Assembly (NCBI GenBank): GCA_028683635.1
Contig: JAQUHL010000049.1
Coordinates: forward strand, 1 to 9,191
Source of the DNA: Candidatus Cloacimonadota bacterium
GTDB lineage: Bacteria; Cloacimonadota; Cloacimonadia; Cloacimonadales; Cloacimonadaceae
Reading direction: 5' to 3'
Length of the DNA stretch: 9,191 nt
The translations under genes were made by a program, and so were the position numbers. The notes under the pieces are model-generated. The model made no database searches. It was given only the letters and a program-made list of their open reading frames with translations, and was not told where the DNA came from. This document shows, piece after piece, positions 5,618-9,191 of the stretch; the stretch's first letter is position 1, and the number at the start of each line of letters is the position of its first letter.

Positions 5618-7876
5618 ATGCACGATACCCTGAATGAAGATTTATATTATGAATATGATTCCCTTGCTCTTAACCAGCCCAGAAGGTTCCTTGAATCCCT
5701 TCCCCAGATCCGGAAGAAGCGCTTTCTCCCCAAGCTGGCTCTGGAACTGAATATCATCAATACCTGCCTGATCCTGGGTCAGCTTTCCGAGGCAAAGGCC
5801 AGGCTGGATGAGATCTATCCGGACATTCGCAACGAAAAGGATAGTTTCCTGCTCACCCGCTATCACCTCCTGTGTCACAAATTCTATGCATTGGTGGAGA
5901 CTGAAACTGATCTGGCCTCTGGGGAATTGGAGAAGGCTGAGAAGCATCAGCTTTTAAGTGGGAGCATCAGCCAGGAATGCGAGGTTCTGATCCAAAAATG
6001 TATCAGGAGCTTATCCGAGCAAGAGATAAGCCAGAATGAGGAATCCCTTCAAAAAGCGATGAACCTGGCCATCCAGTGCGGATACCAGGAATTGATTCTG
6101 GATGTTTATCTGGCCTTTATTCAGCTCTATATTGCCAATAACCGTCCCGAACAGGCGAGTCAGGAACTGATCCTGATCCAGGATATGATAAGCGCCGAGA
6201 AGCATCCTCTTAAATATGTGCAAATGAAGAACCTGAGTGGCGTTATAAATCTCGGGATGCAAATACTCCCGGTGGCTTGTCAGTGCTTCCGCAAGGCTCT
6301 GGACATTGCAGAACAGCAGGGCTATGTTTACCAGCAGGCACAGCTTTATATGAACCTGGGAATTGCCCAGTTTCGCTTAAAAGATTTTGAAGCGGCGATC
6401 GCTCTGTATCGTAAAAGCCTTTCTCTTCTGGCCCAGAACCAGGACCTGCAGCTTTCCATCGTGCACAAAATAATCTCGAACCAGGCACAGGCTTTGGCTC
6501 TGAGCGGTAAACTCGATGAATCCATTTCCCTGATGGAAAATGCTCTGGAAGCCGCAGTGAAAGTGGGCAATGCGAGAAACCAGAATATCCTGAGCATCAA
6601 TCTGGCGGATATCCTTATCGAAAAGAGGGAATTCGACTATGCCCAAAGACTTATTGAAACGGCTATCAACTATTTTTCTCAAAACAAGCTCTATGGCATG
6701 CTGCAAAACAGCCATCTCTGCAAAGCCCGTCTCTTTGAAGTGAAGGGGGATTATAAATCTGCCTTTGAGAGTATGGAAGAACTCTATGGCATTAGCCAGA
6801 TTTATTTCCGGGAGAATTTCAACATACAATCACGCCGCTATATCCAACGCATCGATGATTTCAGAAATGAATATCTACTGCTGAAAAACCAGTGTTTAAG
6901 TGACGATCGCCTGGGTCAGAACCATACAAACAGGGAACTATTAGGCGAGCATCCTCTGATCAAAAGAGCTCTTGCCAACGCCATGCAAGCTGCCAGATAT
7001 CCATATGTGAATGTGCATATCTACGGAGAATCGGGAACCGGCAAGGAGATTGTTGCCCGCCTGATTCATGAAGCCAGCCAAAATTCCAAAACCCTGGTGG
7101 CCATCAATGCTTCGGCGATATCTCCAAACCTGATTGAAAGCGAGCTCTTTGGCCACGTGAGAGGAGCTTTCACAGGAGCCATTAGCGATCACAAAGGAAA
7201 GTTCCTGCTCGCCAACAACGGCACTCTTTTTCTGGATGAAATCTCCGAAATGCCTCTGGAATGCCAGTCCAAGCTGCTGAGGGCTATCGAAAACCAGGCA
7301 ATCATAGCTGTGGGCAGCAACAAAGAAATCACCGTCAAATGCAGGATCGTGAGCGCATCAAACAAGAAGCTCAAAGACCTGGTGCAAAAGAATCTATTTC
7401 GCCTCGACCTATATCATCGCCTGAACAAGATCGAGATCTATCTTCCCCCCTTAAGAGAAAGGATTTCTGATCTGGAACTTCTCACCCTGCACTTCGTGAA
7501 ACGCTTTGCCCGGGAATTTGGTAATGCCATCCCAAAAATCGATGACAGCTTCATCGAATGCCTCAGGAAATACTACTTTCCCGGAAACGTGAGAGAACTG
7601 ATGAATATCATCGAGCGGATATTCATTCTGAAGCCCAAACCCCTCTGGACTGCCGATCAACTCGATGGTTTGCTGGATGACCACACTGCAAGCGCTCTCG
7701 AAGGAAGCTCTGTTTCCCAAACCCTCAAACACAAGGAGCAGCAAGTGATACATGATATCCTGAACCAAACAAATTGGGTGCAAAAAGAAGCAGCCAGGCT
7801 GTTGGGAATGACGGAAAGTACCCTTTCCCGGCGGATTAAAAAACTCGGTATCACCCGCCAAGGTGAGCGGAAATAG
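5618..7876 (+). CDS. TPR-fused sigma-54-dependent transcriptional activator
   Basis: 752 residues. The N-terminal 420 or so residues are helical repeats of TPR type (for example YMNLGIAQFRLKDFEAAIALYRKS, about 245-268). A short linker is followed by a full AAA+ activator domain: Walker A GESGTGKE (470-477), a canonical GAFTGA loop (516-521), Walker B TLFLDEISEMP (D540/E541) and the arginine-finger region LYHRLN...PPLRERISD. The C-terminal Fis-type helix-turn-helix spans 724-745 (AARLLGMTESTLSRRIKKLGI). There is no receiver, GAF or PAS domain, so the TPR block presumably senses a protein or peptide partner or controls oligomerisation. ATG 5618 is preferred to the in-frame TTG at 5615: GAGGTG sits four bases from the ATG but only one from the TTG. 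It is read away from the two-component operon and toward the secreted-protein gene, 250 bases downstream. It is an orphan activator and its target is not proven. Confidence 0.93.
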   Translation: MHDTLNEDLYYEYDSLALNQPRRFLESLPQIRKKRFLPKLALELNIINTCLILGQLSEAKARLDEIYPDIRNEKDSFLLTRYHLLCHKFYALVETETDLASGELEKAEKHQLLSGSISQECEVLIQKCIRSLSEQEISQNEESLQKAMNLAIQCGYQELILDVYLAFIQLYIANNRPEQASQELILIQDMISAEKHPLKYVQMKNLSGVINLGMQILPVACQCFRKALDIAEQQGYVYQQAQLYMNLGIAQFRLKDFEAAIALYRKSLSLLAQNQDLQLSIVHKIISNQAQALALSGKLDESISLMENALEAAVKVGNARNQNILSINLADILIEKREFDYAQRLIETAINYFSQNKLYGMLQNSHLCKARLFEVKGDYKSAFESMEELYGISQIYFRENFNIQSRRYIQRIDDFRNEYLLLKNQCLSDDRLGQNHTNRELLGEHPLIKRALANAMQAARYPYVNVHIYGESGTGKEIVARLIHEASQNSKTLVAINASAISPNLIESELFGHVRGAFTGAISDHKGKFLLANNGTLFLDEISEMPLECQSKLLRAIENQAIIAVGSNKEITVKCRIVSASNKKLKDLVQKNLFRLDLYHRLNKIEIYLPPLRERISDLELLTLHFVKRFAREFGNAIPKIDDSFIECLRKYYFPGNVRELMNIIERIFILKPKPLWTADQLDGLLDDHTASALEGSSVSQTLKHKEQQVIHDILNQTNWVQKEAARLLGMTESTLSRRIKKLGITRQGERK

Positions 7877-7889
7877 AGCATAAGATCCC

Positions 7890-7989
7890 GGATTGCGCAG
7901 CCTTTGAGATACAGAAATTCCAGCTGACAGCAGGGAACGGATTGCATAAATGCATTGCATAAGTGCAATTATCCTATAAGATGCAATCC
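7890..7989. promoter_or_regulatory. Cluster of ATTGC/GCAAT half-sites (candidate upstream activator sequence)
   Basis: Five ATTGC half-sites lie within 100 bases: direct at 7892, 7941 and 7954, inverted at 7965-7969 and 7983-7987. They build nested dyads: ATTGCA-TAAG-TGCAAT (7954-7969), TGCAT-AA-ATGCA (7943-7954), and an outer GGATTGCAT (7939-7947) with ATGCAATCC (7981-7989). A 13-base tandem copy, ATTGCATAA[A/G]TGC, explains part of it. No T-run follows, so it is not a terminator. The density and symmetry fit binding sites for a dimeric Fis-type helix-turn-helix, such as the one encoded just upstream. The distance of about 90-140 bases from the -24/-12-like element at 8076 fits a sigma-54 enhancer. 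Confidence 0.5.
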
Positions 7990-7991
7990 TA

Positions 7992-8007
7992 CTGAGGAGA
8001 ACCTCAG
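7992..8007. other. Small hairpin CTGAGG-AGAA-CCTCAG
   Basis: A perfect 6-bp stem with a four-base loop sits just right of the half-site cluster and is followed by GGCTTCGAAG, which contains the palindrome CTTCGAAG. No T-tract follows, so it is unlikely to be an intrinsic terminator. It could be a processing site for the activator transcript or part of the regulatory region. Confidence 0.4.
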
Positions 8008-8045
8008 GGCTTCGAAGAAACCATATATGTTTTATTTACTATGCC

Positions 8046-8075
8046 TTGCACGACTTCCATGGAGAAAGATATATT
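8046..8075 (+). promoter_or_regulatory. Alternative sigma-70-type promoter for the secreted-protein gene
   Basis: TTGCAC (8046-8051) and TATATT (8070-8075, 5 of 6 to TATAAT) are 18 bases apart. The -35 match is only 3 of 6. It overlaps the -24 region of the sigma-54-like element, so the two would compete. This is the main rival explanation for expression of the downstream gene. Confidence 0.35.
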
Positions 8076-8091
8076 TGGAACACCTCATGCT
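8076..8091 (+). promoter_or_regulatory. Putative sigma-54 (-24/-12) promoter
   Basis: TGGAAC-ACCTC-ATGCT compares with the consensus TGGCAC-N5-TTGCW. The two invariant dinucleotides GG and GC are separated by exactly ten bases, with one mismatch in each half. Transcription would begin near 8102, giving a leader of about 25 bases that includes the GAGGTG ribosome site (8118-8123) ahead of ATG 8127. It lies directly downstream of a sigma-54 activator gene and its dyad cluster. Confidence 0.45.
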
Positions 8092-8126
8092 CCATAGGTG
8101 AGCTTAAAAAACATGTGAGGTGAAAC

Positions 8127-9191
8127 ATGAAAAAATTGTTACTTATGCTGTTCCTTACAGCGTTTGCTGTAATGGCATTTGCTGAGGGTCCGGCAGCACT
8201 TGCCTGGATCCAATTTGTCCGTACGGGTCCAACCACAGGAACTATTAACTGGGCAACCGATCCGTCCGGAAACACGGATTACTACTACTTTGGTGTCTAT
8301 CCTACAACCACTCAATACACCGCTCCGGGGTACTGTAATCCTAATTGGAATGTCCCTGGGGGTCCAATCACCGCTTATGTAGAAAACCCTCCTGGATGGC
8401 TTAGCAGGGATGTCACGGGTTTGGATGAAGAGACGAGTTACTATGCCTATGTAGCAGCCGTGAATACGCATACGGGATGGAGCTGGTTTGCCTATTCCTC
8501 CTGGGAATCTGGTCCACCACCATCGCCTGTAGATTTTCCTCAGGGGGTTGCAACGGCGGTTGATGGAGGACATACCATCAATCCTTCTGTGGATTTGAAC
8601 CTGGCTTTGGATCAAAGCCTCAATCCCTTCCCTGCCGTGAGCAATCCAAATCTGATACCCAGCTATTCGGTGGTTCTGGCCGGAGCAGGTATCGTAGACA
8701 TCGAAATCAATACCACTGCAAATTGGGGAGCTTGCTACCACAGCGGAGATTGGCACTATGTGTCCAATGCCGGGGGCAGCATCCTCTTTTCTGATGTGGA
8801 TTTCGGTGTCCTGAGCGACGTACCGTTTATCTTGAGCGATGATGATCCCACACTTCCAGTGGAGCTATCTTCCTTCACAGCGACGATCACAGCCCAGGGA
8901 TTTGTCTCCCTGAACTGGATCACCCAGTCCGAAACCAACCTTCTTGGCTTCAAGATCTACAAGAATTACTCCGAGGATATCGGTAGCGCTCTGCTGATTA
9001 CACCCTCCCCAATCACTGCAACCAATACCTCGACAGTCAGTACCTATAATTTCAGCGATCAGGATGTGGAACCAGGAACTACTTACTGGTATTGGTTGGA
9101 GAGCGTGGAGTATGATAACCACAGCACTACCCACAGCCCGATTTCAATAACAGTAACCGAAGAAATCACTCCACCACAGATACTTATCAGT
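8127..9191 (+). CDS. Secreted protein with fibronectin-III-like modules, 3' end cut by window
   Basis: 355 codons are present with no stop before the window edge. A classical signal peptide (MKKLLLMLFLTAFAVMAFA) has a likely cleavage after A19, so the protein is exported through Sec. The mature part opens with a Fn3-like domain of about 90 residues (WIQFVRTGPTTGTINW... ending VTGLDEETSYYAYVAAV). A central beta-rich region without recognised motifs follows. From residue 243, LPVELSSFTATI...VSLNWITQSETNLLGFKIY...TYWYWLESVEY is a module repeatedly seen in exoproteins of Cloacimonadota and Bacteroidetes, usually just ahead of a C-terminal sorting or FlgD-like domain. That sorting domain would lie beyond this window. 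GAGGTG sits close to the ATG. The function is unknown; a surface, adhesive or structural role is inferred only from architecture. Confidence 0.85.
   Translation, partial: MKKLLLMLFLTAFAVMAFAEGPAALAWIQFVRTGPTTGTINWATDPSGNTDYYYFGVYPTTTQYTAPGYCNPNWNVPGGPITAYVENPPGWLSRDVTGLDEETSYYAYVAAVNTHTGWSWFAYSSWESGPPPSPVDFPQGVATAVDGGHTINPSVDLNLALDQSLNPFPAVSNPNLIPSYSVVLAGAGIVDIEINTTANWGACYHSGDWHYVSNAGGSILFSDVDFGVLSDVPFILSDDDPTLPVELSSFTATITAQGFVSLNWITQSETNLLGFKIYKNYSEDIGSALLITPSPITATNTSTVSTYNFSDQDVEPGTTYWYWLESVEYDNHSTTHSPISITVTEEITPPQILIS

Noticed and set aside
7992..8007. CTGAGG/CCTCAG hairpin as a terminator of the activator gene
   Set aside because: No T-run follows on either strand at the right distance, so it is kept only as an unassigned hairpin.
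8139..8756. 205-residue minus-strand ORF opposite the secreted-protein gene
   Set aside because: The plus frame has a signal peptide, a ribosome site and a recognised module; the antisense frame has none.

Overview
The window looks like a chromosomal segment from the FCB group of bacteria, most likely Candidatus Cloacimonadota or a close relative. Three things point there: a 29-residue basic protein of the bS22/AURKAIP1-COX24 type that is typical of Bacteroidetes-like genomes, a secreted protein with the 'LPVELSSF...LNWITQSETNLLGFKIY' module common in Cloacimonadota and Bacteroidetes exoproteins, and two sigma-54 activators. The phylum is inferred from recognised sequence style, not from a search. 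No rRNA, tRNA, CRISPR array or transposase gene was seen.

Layout. Minus strand, right to left: an HU/IHF-type DNA-binding protein (4875-5165) with its own promoter region, then the bS22-like peptide (4768-4857) and a strong intrinsic terminator (4719-4738). Next comes a tight three-gene operon: a DUF4390-like exported protein (4147-4695), an NtrY-like histidine kinase (2986-4137) and an NtrX-like sigma-54 response regulator (1615-2982). Last on this strand is a 3'-truncated M3-family oligopeptidase (1427 down to the window edge). Plus strand, left to right: a TPR-fused sigma-54 activator (5618-7876), then a 250-base regulatory gap, then a 3'-truncated secreted protein (8127 to the window edge).

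A roughly 125-bp direct repeat occurs twice, at 1486-1611 and 5381-5505. Its last 62 bases are identical in both copies, and its left end carries a small GC-rich hairpin. One copy abuts the stop codon of the response regulator. The other lies in the divergent gap between the HU gene and the TPR activator.

How the genes may work together. DUF4390-NtrY-NtrX is a conserved neighbourhood in beta-proteobacteria, so this operon looks like a transplanted or ancient version of an envelope-sensing two-component system. The TPR activator has no receiver domain and is followed by a cluster of ATTGC/GCAAT dyads. About 90-140 bases downstream of the cluster is a -24/-12-like element directly ahead of the secreted-protein gene. 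Together these suggest a self-contained unit: activator, enhancer and sigma-54 promoter driving an exported protein. That unit is the most interesting hypothesis in the window, and it rests on motif inspection only.
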